This document shows, in pieces, positions 29,814 to 40,055 of a stretch of DNA of 64,000 nt (position 1 is its first letter; every line of letters starts with the position of its first letter). The DNA comes from Pelistega suis (GTDB lineage Bacteria > Pseudomonadota > Gammaproteobacteria > Burkholderiales > Burkholderiaceae_B): the NCBI RefSeq assembly GCF_013133795.1, contig NZ_JABGBN010000001.1:186001-250000 (forward strand), read 5' to 3'. The notes beneath the pieces were generated by a model. That model saw only the letters and a program-made list of their open reading frames with translations. It did not search any database and had not been told where the DNA came from. Made by a program: the position numbers and the translations under genes.

Positions 29814-30602
29814 TTACGCAAACAACCTCTCTAATGCCTCGCCGGGGTTATCCTCGCGTATAAACGCTTCACCTACTAAGAATCCGTAGACATTATGCTC
29901 ATTCATACGAACCACATCATCACGTGTATGAATGCCACTTTCTGTGATAAGCATACGGTCATCAGGAATGTCATTAATGAGCTCAATCGTGTTTTTAAGA
30001 TCCACTTCAAAGGTACGTAGATTACGATTGTTAATGCCAATGAGCGGACTCTTTAAATTTAAAGCACGCTCTAATTCGGTACGGTCATGCACTTCAATGA
30101 GCACATCCATTCCTAAGCTAAAACTTGCCTCTTCTAGCTCTTTTAATTGAGCATCAGATAGGGCTGAAACGATAAGTAAAATACAATCGGCTCCCATGGC
30201 ACGTGCATTAATGACTTGATACGGATCAATCATAAAGTCTTTGCGTAACACGGGGAGAGAGCATGCTGCGCGTGCTTGGCGTAGATAGTCTGGAGAGCCT
30301 TGGAAAAATTGCTTATCTGTCAGGACGGATAAGCAAGTAGCACCATGAGCTGCATAGCTAGTCGCAATTTCTGCTGGATTAAAGTTTTCGCGGATGATGC
30401 CTTTTGAGGGAGAGGCTTTTTTGACTTCAGCAATCACCGCATTTTTTTTGGCATTAATGCGTTCACGTAAAGCGTTAGCAAATGCACGAACATCTTTACG
30501 TGCATTTGCCTCTGCAAGTAAATCGCTTTCGCTACGAAGCTTTTTGAGGACAGTAATCTCTTCACGCTTAACAGCAAGAATTTTTTCCAGAATATCTGAC
30601 AT
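29814..30602 (-). CDS. trpC: Indole-3-glycerol phosphate synthase
   Basis: Closes the indole ring in tryptophan synthesis (CdRP to indole-3-glycerol phosphate). A monofunctional (beta/alpha)8 barrel of 262 residues with [13 protein letters not shown] (catalytic Lys), [13 protein letters not shown] and [13 protein letters not shown] (phosphate site). The E. coli TrpF fusion is absent. Last gene of the trpEGDC set; its start overlaps the trpD stop by one base. Confidence 0.97.
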   Translation of the reverse strand: MSDILEKILAVKREEITVLKKLRSESDLLAEANARKDVRAFANALRERINAKKNAVIAEVKKASPSKGIIRENFNPAEIATSYAAHGATCLSVLTDKQFFQGSPDYLRQARAACSLPVLRKDFMIDPYQVINARAMGADCILLIVSALSDAQLKELEEASFSLGMDVLIEVHDRTELERALNLKSPLIGINNRNLRTFEVDLKNTIELINDIPDDRMLITESGIHTRDDVVRMNEHNVYGFLVGEAFIREDNPGEALERLFA

Positions 30603-31633
30603 TATTGAAACTTCCTTGTATATTCACAGAATTGGTGTAATTTAGCTAATGCAGCGCCATTGCTGATAAGCTCATCTGCTTGTTTAATGCCATGTTCAAT
30701 GCTATCGGCTTTATTGCCTGCATAAATGGCTAAGCCAGCATTTAACATAACGATGTCACGGCAAGGGCCAGGGTTATTGTTTAGGACCCCGCGAATAATA
30801 TCACGAGATTCTAAACTATCTTTAACACGCATATTTTTGGTGGAGTACATGGATAAACCAAAGTCTTCTGGATGGATATCATACTCACGAATCAAGCCGT
30901 CTTTAAGCTCACCGATACGTGTTTTAGCACCAAGGGATGCTTCATCTAAGCCATCCATTCCATGCATAATAATGACGTGACGAGCGCCGAGTTGTTTTAG
31001 TACACGTACTTGAATGCCTACTAAATCAGGGTGAAATACCCCCATTAGCTGATTTCTTGCACCTGCAGGATTCGTGAGAGGGCCAAGAATATTGAACATC
31101 GTACGGACGCCTAACAGTTTACGTATAGGAGCAATATTTTTCATGCTGCTATGATGATAGGGTGCAAACATAAAACCAATATTTGTCGCCTCTAAACATT
31201 CTTTGACTTGTAAAGGGTCTTTAATGTCAATATTGGCACCTAGTGCTTCTAATACATCAGCACTTCCTGAGGATGAAGAGGCGCTACGATTCCCGTGTTT
31301 AGCGATAGGTACGCCGGCAGCAGCGGCAATAAACATAGAGGCTGTTGAGATATTAAAGGTATGGCTGCCGTCACCACCAGTACCACACATATCAAGGGCA
31401 TCATCTGCATTATCAATAGGGACTGGTGTTGCAAATTCACGCATGACTGTTGCGGCCGCCGTGATTTCGCCAACGGTTTCTTTTTTTACTCGAAGACCCA
31501 TTAATAGGGCTGCAGCAACGGGTTCGGGCATCTCTCCACGCATAAGAGAACGCATAAGCTCTAGCATTTCTTCATGAAAGATTTCTCGGTGTTCAATACA
31601 ACGGGTAAGTGCTTCTTGATAGGAAATTGTCAT
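30602..31633 (-). CDS. trpD: Anthranilate phosphoribosyltransferase
   Basis: Transfers the phosphoribosyl group from PRPP to anthranilate. The 343 residues include the PRPP site [16 protein letters not shown] (family: CGTGGD), [21 protein letters not shown] and the [19 protein letters not shown] segment. A separate gene, not fused to the glutaminase TrpG. It starts one base after trpG and overlaps trpC by one base, giving tight co-translation in the trp operon. Confidence 0.97.
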   Translation of the reverse strand: MTISYQEALTRCIEHREIFHEEMLELMRSLMRGEMPEPVAAALLMGLRVKKETVGEITAAATVMREFATPVPIDNADDALDMCGTGGDGSHTFNISTASMFIAAAAGVPIAKHGNRSASSSSGSADVLEALGANIDIKDPLQVKECLEATNIGFMFAPYHHSSMKNIAPIRKLLGVRTMFNILGPLTNPAGARNQLMGVFHPDLVGIQVRVLKQLGARHVIIMHGMDGLDEASLGAKTRIGELKDGLIREYDIHPEDFGLSMYSTKNMRVKDSLESRDIIRGVLNNNPGPCRDIVMLNAGLAIYAGNKADSIEHGIKQADELISNGAALAKLHQFCEYTRKFQ

Positions 31634-31634
31634 A

Positions 31635-32204
31635 CTACACCTTTAAGTTTAAAAAGTTTTGGAAAAGCTTATGACCATATTCGCTAAGAATAGATTCAGG
31701 ATGAAACTGTACGCCATAAATAGGTAGAGTTTTATGGGCAACACCCATAATCTCACCGTCTTCTGTTTCGGCAGTAATCGTCAAACAATCAGGAATAGTC
31801 TCGCGCTCAATCGCTAAAGAGTGGTAGCGAATCACACTATATGGTGATGGAATATCTTTAAATAAATCAGTGTTGCGATGCGTGATTTTACTCGCCTTAC
31901 CATGCATGATAGTTTTTGCGCGGATTATTTTGCCGCCAAAGGCTTCACCGATAGCTTGATGACCTAGACATACGCCAAGGATAGGTTTTTTACCGGCAAA
32001 GTGTTTAATTACGTCAAGAGAGATACCCGCTTGTGCTGGGTCACAAGGCCCCGGAGAAATACAAATATAATCAGGGTTGAGCGCTTCGATTTCGGCAATG
32101 CTGGTTTGGTCATTGCGTAATACGCGCACATCTTGTCCCAACTCTCCAAAGTATTGCACGATGTTATAGGTGAACGAGTCGTAATTATCTAGCATTAATA
32201 ACAT
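31635..32204 (-). CDS. trpG: Anthranilate synthase component II (glutamine amidotransferase)
   Basis: Class I amidotransferase that supplies ammonia to TrpE; homologues can also serve para-aminobenzoate synthase (PabA). The 189 residues have the nucleophile Cys in [12 protein letters not shown], the oxyanion segment SPGPCDP and the His-Glu pair in VQFHPES. Its place between trpE and trpD argues for TrpG, possibly amphibolic with PabB. 10 bp separate it from trpE. Confidence 0.95.
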   Translation of the reverse strand: MLLMLDNYDSFTYNIVQYFGELGQDVRVLRNDQTSIAEIEALNPDYICISPGPCDPAQAGISLDVIKHFAGKKPILGVCLGHQAIGEAFGGKIIRAKTIMHGKASKITHRNTDLFKDIPSPYSVIRYHSLAIERETIPDCLTITAETEDGEIMGVAHKTLPIYGVQFHPESILSEYGHKLFQNFLNLKV

Positions 32205-32214
32205 GATGATTCCT

Positions 32215-33738
32215 TTAGATAGGTTGGTCTAAACCATATTGAACTTGTTCTGCGGCACGTAAGACAGCACGCGCTTTGTGTTCTGTCTCTAACCATTCTT
32301 TTTCGGGGTCAGAGTCAGCCACAATACCTGCGGCGGCTTGAACGTAGAGCATACCGTTTTTGATAAGACCAGTGCGAATAGCAATCGCCACGTCCATTGC
32401 ACCGTTATAACTTAAATAGCCTGCCGCTCCACCATAAATACCACGACGGACAGGTTCAAGCTGATCAATAATTTCCATTGCTTTAACCTTAGGTGCACCG
32501 GTGAGTGTACCTGCTGGGAAGGTTGCACGGAGTACATCAATGGCATCCATATTGTTGTTTAGTGTTCCTTCAACATTAGAAACTAAATGCATAACATGAG
32601 AATAGCGTTCAATCGTCATTTGATCGGTGACTTTGACAGAGCCAATTTTAGCGACACGACCTACATCATTACGTGCTAAGTCAATTAGCATTAAATGCTC
32701 TGCAATTTCTTTTGGATCATTACGCAACTCTTGAGCTAGTGCTGCGTCTTCGCTTGGGCTGTCACCACGTTTGCGAGTGCCTGCTAATGGGCGAATCGTG
32801 ATACGAGATTGCTCTGCTTGATGCTCGTCTGTGAATTGCTCTTGGCGAACCAGAATTTCGGGTGAAGCTCCGACTACATGGAAATCACCGAAATTCCAGT
32901 AATACATATAAGGAGAGGGATTTAAACTGCGTAATGAACGGTACAGAGATAGAGGGGAGTCACGGAATGGTTTAGCAATGACTTGACCAATCTGTACCTG
33001 CATTAAATCGCCTGCAGCGATATGTTCTTTTGCTTGTTCAACGGCTTTGATAAAGTCAGCTTTCTTAAACGAACGAATTTCCTCTGTGACTAAGCTTGGT
33101 AAGCTATAGGGAATTTCCACCGGTTTACGTAATAAGGTGCGAAGTTCTAAAAGACGTTTTTGAGCCTTTGAAAAAGCTTCTTGTTCGGAAGGGTCTGCAT
33201 AAACGATGAGATAGGTGCGGCCAATGACGTTATCAACAATGACCATTTCATCAACTTGCATTAATAAAATATCAGGAATGCCATCTAGCCCTTCGGGGAA
33301 AGGCTTGACTGCTGGGCCTAGTTTGCTTTCAATATTACGAATAGTGTCATAACCAAAATAGCCTGCTAGACCCCCTGCAAAGCGAGGAATACCCGGACGT
33401 AAAGCCACTTTAAAACGTTTTTGGTATTCTTGAATAAAAGTTAAAGGATCCCCCTCATAAGTCTCTACCACTTGTCCGTTACGGAGTACTTCGGTATGCT
33501 GACCTTCAGCTTTGATGACGGTACTCGCTGGTAAGCCAATAAAAGAATAACGTCCAAAACGCTCACCACCTACGACAGACTCAAGTAAACAGCTCATCTT
33601 TCCAGCCTCTCTGCCAGAATGAGCTAATTTTAAATAAATACCCAATGTTGTATCAAGATCCGCATAGGTCTCTTTGATGATAGGGATACGATTGTAGCCT
33701 TGTGCGGCGAGTGCTTTAAATTCAATTTCAGTCATCAT
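32215..33738 (-). CDS. trpE: Anthranilate synthase component I
   Basis: Converts chorismate to anthranilate, the committed step to tryptophan, with TrpG. The 507 residues contain the N-terminal regulatory region with the Trp-feedback [18 protein letters not shown] element. The chorismate-binding core follows ([59 protein letters not shown]). The start is one of two adjacent ATGs (33738 or 33735). A leader peptide and an intrinsic terminator precede it, so expression is most likely controlled by Trp attenuation. Confidence 0.97.
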   Translation of the reverse strand: MMTEIEFKALAAQGYNRIPIIKETYADLDTTLGIYLKLAHSGREAGKMSCLLESVVGGERFGRYSFIGLPASTVIKAEGQHTEVLRNGQVVETYEGDPLTFIQEYQKRFKVALRPGIPRFAGGLAGYFGYDTIRNIESKLGPAVKPFPEGLDGIPDILLMQVDEMVIVDNVIGRTYLIVYADPSEQEAFSKAQKRLLELRTLLRKPVEIPYSLPSLVTEEIRSFKKADFIKAVEQAKEHIAAGDLMQVQIGQVIAKPFRDSPLSLYRSLRSLNPSPYMYYWNFGDFHVVGASPEILVRQEQFTDEHQAEQSRITIRPLAGTRKRGDSPSEDAALAQELRNDPKEIAEHLMLIDLARNDVGRVAKIGSVKVTDQMTIERYSHVMHLVSNVEGTLNNNMDAIDVLRATFPAGTLTGAPKVKAMEIIDQLEPVRRGIYGGAAGYLSYNGAMDVAIAIRTGLIKNGMLYVQAAAGIVADSDPEKEWLETEHKARAVLRAAEQVQYGLDQPI

Positions 33739-33778
33739 TATCGTCTTCTAAAAAGTTATATGCAAACCGAGTAGATAC

Positions 33779-33814
33779 AAAAAAACCCGGTCCACACGAG
33801 GTTTGCCGGGTTTT
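33779..33814 (-). terminator. Intrinsic terminator of the trp attenuator
   Basis: On the minus strand, the perfect 9-bp arms AAAACCCGG and CCGGGTTTT (33806-33814 with 33782-33790) enclose a 15-base loop and run into seven T residues. It lies between the trpL stop and trpE. The left arm's AACCCGGC (33805-33812) can instead pair with GTCGGGTT inside the trpL coding sequence (33893-33900), giving a mutually exclusive antiterminator. Confidence 0.88.
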
Positions 33815-33870
33815 GCTCTTATTCACTGAACATAAGCTAGGCTTGTGTATACAGCGATTGTTGCGATCTG

Positions 33871-33966
33871 TTAAGATACAGTAGATGCAATCAACCCGAC
33901 AGACGAACGCCACCAACGCCAATAGTTGGCGTAAGCATTAGCGAAGTAAGTGGTGAAGTTTTGCAT
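33871..33966 (-). CDS. trpL: trp operon leader peptide
   Basis: A 31-residue open frame reading MQNFTTYFANAYANYWRWWR, followed by SSVGLIASTVS, then TAA. Three Trp codons cluster within four codons (W16, W18, W19). A second ATG directly upstream (33969) would add one Met. It lies 20 bp after gph and about 130 bp before trpE, followed by the terminator above. The Trp region overlaps a small hairpin (arms ACGCCAA/TTGGCGT at 33916-33932), as expected for a 1:2 pairing. No strong Shine-Dalgarno is visible, so translation may be coupled to gph. Confidence 0.85.
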   Translation of the reverse strand: MQNFTTYFANAYANYWRWWRSSVGLIASTVS

Positions 33967-33989
33967 CATTATATCTATATAAAGTTAAA

Positions 33990-34664
33990 TTAATTTTGCG
34001 AAAAAATCCAATCAGCCGCAAAACTGATATCCTCTACTATAGCATTAACTGTTAAATTTTGTACAGATTTCCCTTCGTTATAACCATATGGCAAGACCAG
34101 AACATCCATATTGGCGGCGTTGGCAGCTTGCGTATCATTGAGTGAATCACCGATGAATACTGTGTTTTCGACCTCTACCCCTAGTTTTTGACAAGCATAA
34201 AAAAGTTGATCGGGATGTGGTTTTTTTAATGCACAGGTATCTCCACTGACCACAATGTCAAAGAAAGGTGCTAAACCAGTTTTTTGTACAAGAGGGAGAG
34301 TAAACTGCTCGGGCTTGTTGGTGACAATTCCTAGTTTTAATCCTTTTTCTTGCAAACGAGCTAAACCTGATAAGACATTAGGGTATAACTCGCTTTGTGT
34401 GCCATTGGACTGGTGATAAAAGGTATTAAAAAATGCTTCGGCTTGTTCAAAAAGAGCGGGCTCTGGTTCGATATAGTTTAATTGAGCACAGAGAGCTCTT
34501 TTAATCAAGACAGCCGTACCTTTGCCGACAAAGTTGCGTAAATCCGCTAAGGGAAGGGTCTCCCTACTCATAGCCTTTAACATGGCATTCGCAGCATGCG
34601 CAATATCTGGGACGCTATCGACGAGCGTGCCATCTAAATCAAATAAGACAGCTTGATATTTCAT
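33990..34664 (-). CDS. gph: Phosphoglycolate phosphatase
   Basis: HAD-superfamily phosphatase that removes 2-phosphoglycolate arising from DNA repair or oxygenation reactions. The 224 residues contain motif I LFDLDGTLVDSVPDI, motif II IVTNKPEQ, motif III Lys in ALKKPHPD and motif IV FIGDSLNDTQAA. Its start overlaps the rpe stop by one base, and the trp leader follows directly. The rpe-gph-trpE order is common in proteobacteria and suggests some readthrough into trp. Confidence 0.93.
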   Translation of the reverse strand: MKYQAVLFDLDGTLVDSVPDIAHAANAMLKAMSRETLPLADLRNFVGKGTAVLIKRALCAQLNYIEPEPALFEQAEAFFNTFYHQSNGTQSELYPNVLSGLARLQEKGLKLGIVTNKPEQFTLPLVQKTGLAPFFDIVVSGDTCALKKPHPDQLFYACQKLGVEVENTVFIGDSLNDTQAANAANMDVLVLPYGYNEGKSVQNLTVNAIVEDISFAADWIFSQN

Positions 34665-35353
34665 TAGCGTGCGACCTTAGCAATTTCTGAACGCATCTCG
34701 GCAATGACTTTAGCATAGTCTGGTTTGCCAAAAATCGCTGAACCAGCAACAAAGGTATCGGCTCCGGCAGCGTAAATTTCGCCAATATTATCGACTTTTA
34801 CGCCACCATCGACTTCGAGGAAAATCTCTTGACCGCCTGTTGCGTGATAAGTATCAATGCGATGACGTGCTTCACGGATTTTTTGTAGCGTAGAGGGAAT
34901 AAAAGATTGTCCACCAAAACCGGGGTTAACTGACATTAATAAAATGACATCAATTTTATCCATCACATAGTCAAGATAATGCAAAGGCGTGCCGGGATTA
35001 AAAACAAGTCCCGCTTTACAGCCATGATCACGAATCAAGGCTAAGCTGCGATCAATATGTTTTGAGGCTTCAGGGTGAAAGGTAATGATGTCTGCGCCCG
35101 CTTTCGCAAACATAGGAATGAGGCTGTCGACGGGCTCTACCATTAAATGAACATCAATAGGGGCTGTCGTGTAGGGACGAATAGCTTGGCATACCATGGG
35201 GCCTATTGTTAAGTTGGGTACGTAGTGATTGTCCATTACATCGAAATGAATCCAATCGGCACCAGCCTTAACGACATTGCTAATTTCTTCACCTAAACGA
35301 GCAAAGTCAGCAGAAAGAATACTAGGGGCGATACGAGCAGCGTTTAATGTCAT
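34664..35353 (-). CDS. rpe: Ribulose-phosphate 3-epimerase
   Basis: Interconverts ribulose-5-P and xylulose-5-P in the pentose phosphate pathway. From the ATG at 35353 it has 229 residues. The TIM barrel is recognisable by [36 protein letters not shown] (metal-binding His and Asp), [20 protein letters not shown] and [11 protein letters not shown]. The frame is open upstream to 35389, but the extra residues do not look like Rpe. Divergent from mltA. Confidence 0.95.
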   Translation of the reverse strand: MTLNAARIAPSILSADFARLGEEISNVVKAGADWIHFDVMDNHYVPNLTIGPMVCQAIRPYTTAPIDVHLMVEPVDSLIPMFAKAGADIITFHPEASKHIDRSLALIRDHGCKAGLVFNPGTPLHYLDYVMDKIDVILLMSVNPGFGGQSFIPSTLQKIREARHRIDTYHATGGQEIFLEVDGGVKVDNIGEIYAAGADTFVAGSAIFGKPDYAKVIAEMRSEIAKVAR

Positions 35354-35496
35354 AATTTGTAAGGTAGTGTAAGGATAGGGGATACACACTAGTGTATTAA
35401 TTAATGAAGTATTATATTACTTTATTTAGACAGTCGTTAGTTGTTCACCCTTCTTTTGGGGGTGGTGCTGTCATGAAATCACTAACAAAGGTCGTT

Positions 35497-36768
35497 ATGA
35501 AAAAAATTCTGAGTATATTTATGCTGAGCAGTTTGGCTGCTTGCTCTTCTTTTGACTCTGTATATACAGGCGGAGGTTCATCAACTGTTGCGGCTGATGA
35601 TGGTTTTGACATGCAGGCACCGCTAAAGATGCCAGACTCTTCGGTCTTTAAAGAAACTGCACCACGCGAGCTTAATGGTATTTATCAAGCGGCGAATTGG
35701 GGAGACTTACCGGGTTGGTCAGCAGATGACGGTGAATATATTTGGTTAGGACTGGTGAATAACTGCCGTGGTTTAATGCGCCCCATTTCGGGTTCTTTGA
35801 CGATTCCTGCACGAGCGACCCCGCAAGCATGGTACAACGTGTGTCAACAAGTGGCGACGATGGGTACGCAAGTGGATGCCGCGACAGCAAAACAATTTGT
35901 CCAAGACAATTTACGTCCTTGGGCTGTATTGGGTGATAAGGGGGCTCAGGGATTAGTTACGGGCTATTATGAGCCGATTGTACGAGGTTCTCGCTCTAAA
36001 GGAGGAGTGTATCAATGGCCGATGTATGCGCCTCCTTCAGATTTGCTCACCGTAGACCTTGGAGCCTTATATCCTGAGTTAGCAGGTAAGCGAGTGCGTG
36101 GCAAGGTTGTTGGCAATAAGGTTGTTCCTTATGATACGCGTGCTGAGATTACGAGTGGGGATAATCAGCCTCCTGTGATTGCGTGGTTAGATGACCCTGT
36201 CGAAGCATTTTTCTTGCAAGTACAAGGGTCTGGCCGAGTGTTATTAGACAATGGTTCTTCATTGCGACTTGCTTATGCTGACCATAATGGACGACCATAT
36301 ACCTCAATTGGTCGTTGGTTGGCAGATCAAGGAGAGTTGCCTATTAATCAAGCGTCTATGCAAAATATTAAACAATGGGCGCAAAATAATCCTAATCGTG
36401 TGCCTGAAATGCTGAACTCTAATCAAGCGATGGTTTTCTTTAAAGAAGAGCGTTTGAAAGATGAGATTACGGGACCAAAAGGTGCTTATGGCATTCCTTT
36501 GATTGGTCAACGGGCGATTGCTGTTGATCCGACGTTTGTACCTTTGGGTAGTCCTGTGTTCTTAGCAACCACCCAGCCTGCATCGAATACCCCTTTACAA
36601 CGCCTTGTTTTTGCTCAAGATACAGGTGCTGCCATTAAAGGGGCGGCTCGAGCAGACTTCTATTGGGGTAGTGGTGACGCGGCAGGAGAGGCTGCAGGTC
36701 GTATGAAACAAGCGGGTCTAATGTGGATTTTATGGCCACGTGATGCAGGGGAGCCAAGCGCACGATGA
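35497..36768 (+). CDS. mltA: Membrane-bound lytic murein transglycosylase A
   Basis: Outer-membrane lipoprotein that cleaves glycan strands to anhydro-muropeptides. From the ATG at 35497 it has 423 residues: a signal peptide (MKKILSIFMLSSLAACSSF, lipobox LAAC), the MltA domain with VTGYYEPIVRGS and QVQGSGRV, and the C-terminal 3D domain with the aspartates of FAQDTGAAIKGAARADFY. AAAGG lies 6 bases before this ATG. In-frame ATGs upstream (35404, 35473) would bury the signal peptide. Its stop overlaps the next gene by 4 bp. Confidence 0.94.
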   Translation: MKKILSIFMLSSLAACSSFDSVYTGGGSSTVAADDGFDMQAPLKMPDSSVFKETAPRELNGIYQAANWGDLPGWSADDGEYIWLGLVNNCRGLMRPISGSLTIPARATPQAWYNVCQQVATMGTQVDAATAKQFVQDNLRPWAVLGDKGAQGLVTGYYEPIVRGSRSKGGVYQWPMYAPPSDLLTVDLGALYPELAGKRVRGKVVGNKVVPYDTRAEITSGDNQPPVIAWLDDPVEAFFLQVQGSGRVLLDNGSSLRLAYADHNGRPYTSIGRWLADQGELPINQASMQNIKQWAQNNPNRVPEMLNSNQAMVFFKEERLKDEITGPKGAYGIPLIGQRAIAVDPTFVPLGSPVFLATTQPASNTPLQRLVFAQDTGAAIKGAARADFYWGSGDAAGEAAGRMKQAGLMWILWPRDAGEPSAR

Positions 36769-37946
36769 GTCAAGTTATTGTTTGTGGGGCAGGCATTGTA
36801 GGTATGGCAATGTCATTGGCCTTATCGCAAAAAGGGATTAAAACTCGTTTGTTGGCCCCTAGGTATGTGGCACAAGCTAATTTAGGTGAGGCTTACCATC
36901 CTCGTATTTATGCGATTTCTTTAGCAAGTCAACAGTTATTAAGCGAGTTGGGGGTATGGTCCTTATTGCCAGAGGCTCGTTTGACGCCTGTTGAGCAAAT
37001 GCAGATTCAAGGGGATCAAGCAGGTCAGTTGAACTTATCCGCAAAGACAGGTGAGTTGCAAGAGTTGGCATGGATTGTGGAGTCGGGTGAGATTGAAGCT
37101 GCCTTACAAAAAGCCTTGATGATTTATCGTGTAGAATGGCTTGACGATAAGGTGATTGATTTGTCTATCAATCCCACGACTAATCCGATAGTTCATACAG
37201 AACAAGGACAGTCTTATACTGCAGATTTAGTGATTGCCGCTGATGGCGCTAATTCCATCATCCGTCAGAAAGCGGGTATATGGCATCAATCAAAATCTTA
37301 TGAGTCTAAAGGCTTGGTGGCGCAGTTTACGACGGAGAGACCTCATGGCAATACGGCTTACCAATGGTTTACTGACGAAGGTGTATTGGCATTTTTACCC
37401 TTGCCCGATACCAGTGATGGTCATCAGATTTCAATGGTGTGGTCAGCGAGCAATGCCGTTGCTAAAGAGCTAGAATCTTTGAGTCAAGAAGAATTAGTCT
37501 CAGTTCTGCAAAAACGTATCGGACATTTAAGTCAAGATATGCTAGGACAATTAACGTTACGTAGTCCTATGTACGGTTTCCCTTTGACTCTTGAAAAGAG
37601 TGGTATGGTTGCACAGGGGGTAGCATTGGTTGGGGATGCGGCACATCGTGTACATCCCTTGGCTGGACAGGGTTTAAATTTAGGATTGGGTGATGTGCAG
37701 ACCCTTTGTCAGGTCTTGTCCGAGAAACCTCATTATCGTGAATTGGGTGATATCAGAGTATTACAAACTTATCAGCGTGAGCGTAGTGTGCCTATTGCTC
37801 ATATGCGTTGGGTAACGGATGGTTTACATGGTTTGTTTAGTAGTCAGTTAGAACCTATTAAAGCCGTGCGTAATATCGGTATGGATATTGTGGCAAAATT
37901 GCCTTTTATAAAAGAATTTTTGATTAAAAAAGCCTCTGGATTGTAG
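36765..37946 (+). CDS. Ubiquinone-biosynthesis-type FAD monooxygenase
   Basis: Flavoprotein hydroxylase of the UbiH/UbiF/UbiI/Coq6 family, which hydroxylates the quinone ring. The 393 residues show the FAD-binding VCGAGIVGMAMSLALSQKG at the N-terminus, an ADLVIAADGANSIIRQ DG motif and GDAAHRVHPLAGQGLNLGL near residue 285. Which ring position it modifies cannot be told from sequence alone. It overlaps mltA by 4 bp and is followed by dsbC after 43 bp. Confidence 0.9.
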   Translation: MSQVIVCGAGIVGMAMSLALSQKGIKTRLLAPRYVAQANLGEAYHPRIYAISLASQQLLSELGVWSLLPEARLTPVEQMQIQGDQAGQLNLSAKTGELQELAWIVESGEIEAALQKALMIYRVEWLDDKVIDLSINPTTNPIVHTEQGQSYTADLVIAADGANSIIRQKAGIWHQSKSYESKGLVAQFTTERPHGNTAYQWFTDEGVLAFLPLPDTSDGHQISMVWSASNAVAKELESLSQEELVSVLQKRIGHLSQDMLGQLTLRSPMYGFPLTLEKSGMVAQGVALVGDAAHRVHPLAGQGLNLGLGDVQTLCQVLSEKPHYRELGDIRVLQTYQRERSVPIAHMRWVTDGLHGLFSSQLEPIKAVRNIGMDIVAKLPFIKEFLIKKASGL

Positions 37947-37989
37947 TGTGCATAGTACAGCTCATTCAGTAGGGTAATAAGGACTTTTG

Positions 37990-38682
37990 ATGAAAATAGT
38001 GAAATACTTAAGTGTATTGAGTGCCTTTGTATTTAGTAGTGCCTGGGCTAATTCCTCGCAAATTCAACAAGAATTAGAGAAAGCCTTTAATCTTAAAATA
38101 GAAAGCGTTGAGAAAATACCTTATAGCAATCTGTATGAAGTAGTGACGGATGAGACAATTCTCTATACAGATGAAAAAGCCTCTTTTGTTATTGCAGGTA
38201 GCTTAATTGATACCAAAACACGAGAAGATATTACCGAGTTAAGCTTAAAAAAATTAGCAGCAGCAGATTTTAAAAAACTCCCCTTAGATAAAGCAGTCAA
38301 AACAGTCTACGGCAATGGTGAGCGTCAGATTATTACTTTTGAGGATCCTAATTGTGGCTATTGTAAGAAGCTTTATCAAGAACTTTCTAAGTTAGATAAT
38401 GTGACGGTGCATACTTTCCTTGTGCCTATCTTGGGACAAGATTCTGTGCGTAAGGTAAGCAATATCTGGTGTGCTAAAGACCGTGCTGCTGTTTGGAAAG
38501 CTTGGATGCAAGATGGTGTAAAACCTGCTGAGGCAAGTTGTGATGATGAGCCTACGGCAGAAGTCATGAGCTATGCTCGAAAACTACAAGTACGTGGTAC
38601 ACCGATGCTGTTAATGGCAAATGGTGAGCGGATGAATGGTTATGCTCAAGCATCGGTGATTGAGGCCACATTAAGTAAATAA
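37990..38682 (+). CDS. dsbC: Thiol:disulfide interchange protein DsbC
   Basis: Periplasmic disulfide isomerase. From the ATG at 37990 it has 230 residues: a signal peptide (KYLSVLSAFVFSSAWA), an N-terminal dimerisation domain (QELEKAFNLKIESVEKIP, LYEVVTDETILYTDE) and a thioredoxin-like domain with the CGYC active site in FEDPNCGYCKKLY. The cis-proline loop is RGTPMLLM. A second Cys pair (IWCAKD, ASCDDE) matches the structural disulfide of DsbC. DsbG is less likely given the active site and length. Confidence 0.93.
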   Translation: MKIVKYLSVLSAFVFSSAWANSSQIQQELEKAFNLKIESVEKIPYSNLYEVVTDETILYTDEKASFVIAGSLIDTKTREDITELSLKKLAAADFKKLPLDKAVKTVYGNGERQIITFEDPNCGYCKKLYQELSKLDNVTVHTFLVPILGQDSVRKVSNIWCAKDRAAVWKAWMQDGVKPAEASCDDEPTAEVMSYARKLQVRGTPMLLMANGERMNGYAQASVIEATLSK

Positions 38683-38695
38683 GATAACTAGGGTA

Positions 38696-39367
38696 TTAAC
38701 GCATATTGGCAATAATAAACTTATTCAAGTCTGCGACTTCTTCAGCGCAGACTTGATGTGCCATTGGGTAGCTATGCCATTCTATGGTATAGTCCAATTC
38801 CTCAAGTGTTTGGCGACTGGTGTGGGCGATATTAATTGGAATGACAGGGTCAAAGTCACCATGCACCAAGAAGATGGGGGTGTTTTTATTAGCAGCAGAG
38901 GCTTCTTTTGCTGTACGTTGATAAAGCGGTAAATAGCCTGATAGACCAATAAGTCCAGCCAGTTTTTCAGGGTAGCGAACACCCGTTAATAAGGTCATTG
39001 CACAACCTTGTGAGAAACCCGCTAGAAAAATTCTTTCACTAGGAATGCCGCGCGCATTTTCTCGTTGAATAAGCGCTTCGATATCTGCTTTTGATTCGTA
39101 AAGCCCTTTTTCATCCTCTTCTCTTTCAATACGAGCAAGACTAAGAATATCAAACCAACCACGCATTGCCATGCCGTTATTGATGGTGATAGGACGTACG
39201 GGGGCGTTGGGAAAAATAAAGCGTACCCCAACACCTTCAGGAAAGCTTAATTCAGGCACAATCGGCACAAAATCATTGGCATCGGCACCTAAACCATGCA
39301 TCCAGATAATGCTGTATTGCACAGTGTCTTGTGTTTGTAATTCAACAGTGTCTAAAAAATTGCTCAT
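38696..39367 (-). CDS. Carboxylesterase (alpha/beta hydrolase, phospholipase/carboxylesterase family)
   Basis: Soluble serine hydrolase of 223 residues. The Ser nucleophile sits in LAGFSQGCAMTL, the Asp in LVHGDFDPVIP and the His in YPMAHQVCAEE; the opening IIWMHGLGADANDFVP gives the oxyanion region. It resembles bacterial carboxylesterase 2 and the acyl-protein thioesterase-like family. No signal peptide. It shares the minus strand with darP, 53 bp downstream of that gene. Natural substrate unknown. Confidence 0.9.
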   Translation of the reverse strand: MSNFLDTVELQTQDTVQYSIIWMHGLGADANDFVPIVPELSFPEGVGVRFIFPNAPVRPITINNGMAMRGWFDILSLARIEREEDEKGLYESKADIEALIQRENARGIPSERIFLAGFSQGCAMTLLTGVRYPEKLAGLIGLSGYLPLYQRTAKEASAANKNTPIFLVHGDFDPVIPINIAHTSRQTLEELDYTIEWHSYPMAHQVCAEEVADLNKFIIANMR

Positions 39368-39420
39368 GATGTCATTCCTAGACGTGCGATTAGCACGATA
39401 AAAGTGTTAAGCTGACTGTC

Positions 39421-39963
39421 TTAAGTCGTTATGATTAGCGGCTTTAAAAATTGGAAAAGGGCTCGGTAGTTTTTCTTTTGAGGGTCTTGACCTTCAGGTA
39501 GAGCAGCATTTTGTGCTTGTTCTTTGCGAGCAGCACGGATTAAGGCGCGCAACTGTTGTACATCAACCTCTGGATATTCGTTGAGGAGTAGCGTTAGCTC
39601 ATTATCATCCGCTAACAAACGGTCGCGTAGGGTTTCTAACTGGTGCATTTGGGCTGTGGTCTCTTTTGATCCATTTTCCCAAACATCGAGTTGATGACGA
39701 ATGGCCTCGATATCTGCATTACGCATCAGTTTGCCGACGTAGTGTACTTGACGGCGTTTGCCTTCGCCTCGGCTTTTGATTTTTTGGCAGGTGCGGATGG
39801 CTTCCAAGAGCTTCTCGTCGAGCGGAAGTTGTTTAACTTTATCAAAAGGTAATTCGATGACTTGTTTGCCTAAATCGGTAATGGCTTGTAGCTCTCGTTT
39901 AACTTGAGACTTACTCGGGCCATCATAAAAATCATCATCGTCTTCGTAATCTGTTTCGTGCAT
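39421..39963 (-). CDS. darP: Ribosome-associated protein DarP (YjgA/DUF615)
   Basis: A 180-residue protein of the DUF615 family, now known in E. coli as DarP, a factor that binds the maturing 50S subunit. Family features are the acidic start followed by [58 protein letters not shown] (quoted only in part) and the helical C-terminal half. It is divergent from pmbA across about 90 bp, a pairing conserved in many proteobacteria. Confidence 0.93.
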   Translation of the reverse strand: MHETDYEDDDDFYDGPSKSQVKRELQAITDLGKQVIELPFDKVKQLPLDEKLLEAIRTCQKIKSRGEGKRRQVHYVGKLMRNADIEAIRHQLDVWENGSKETTAQMHQLETLRDRLLADDNELTLLLNEYPEVDVQQLRALIRAARKEQAQNAALPEGQDPQKKNYRALFQFLKPLIITT

Positions 39964-40055
39964 ACGTTAAAAAATACTTTAAATGAACAATATCCGTTAT
40001 GATAACCCTTACGCCTGATAAGTGTCAGGTAAGTTTACGGAATACTGTGATAAAA

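Noticed and set aside
33728-33922. A 64-residue frame overlapping the trp leader region in another frame.
   Set aside because: It crosses the terminator hairpin and has no Trp cluster. The 31-codon frame at 33871-33966 explains the region better.
33968-33973. A perfect TATAAT on the minus strand just before trpL.
   Set aside because: It overlaps the trpL start codon and has no -35 at the right distance, so it would make an mRNA lacking the leader. Treated as chance in AT-rich sequence.
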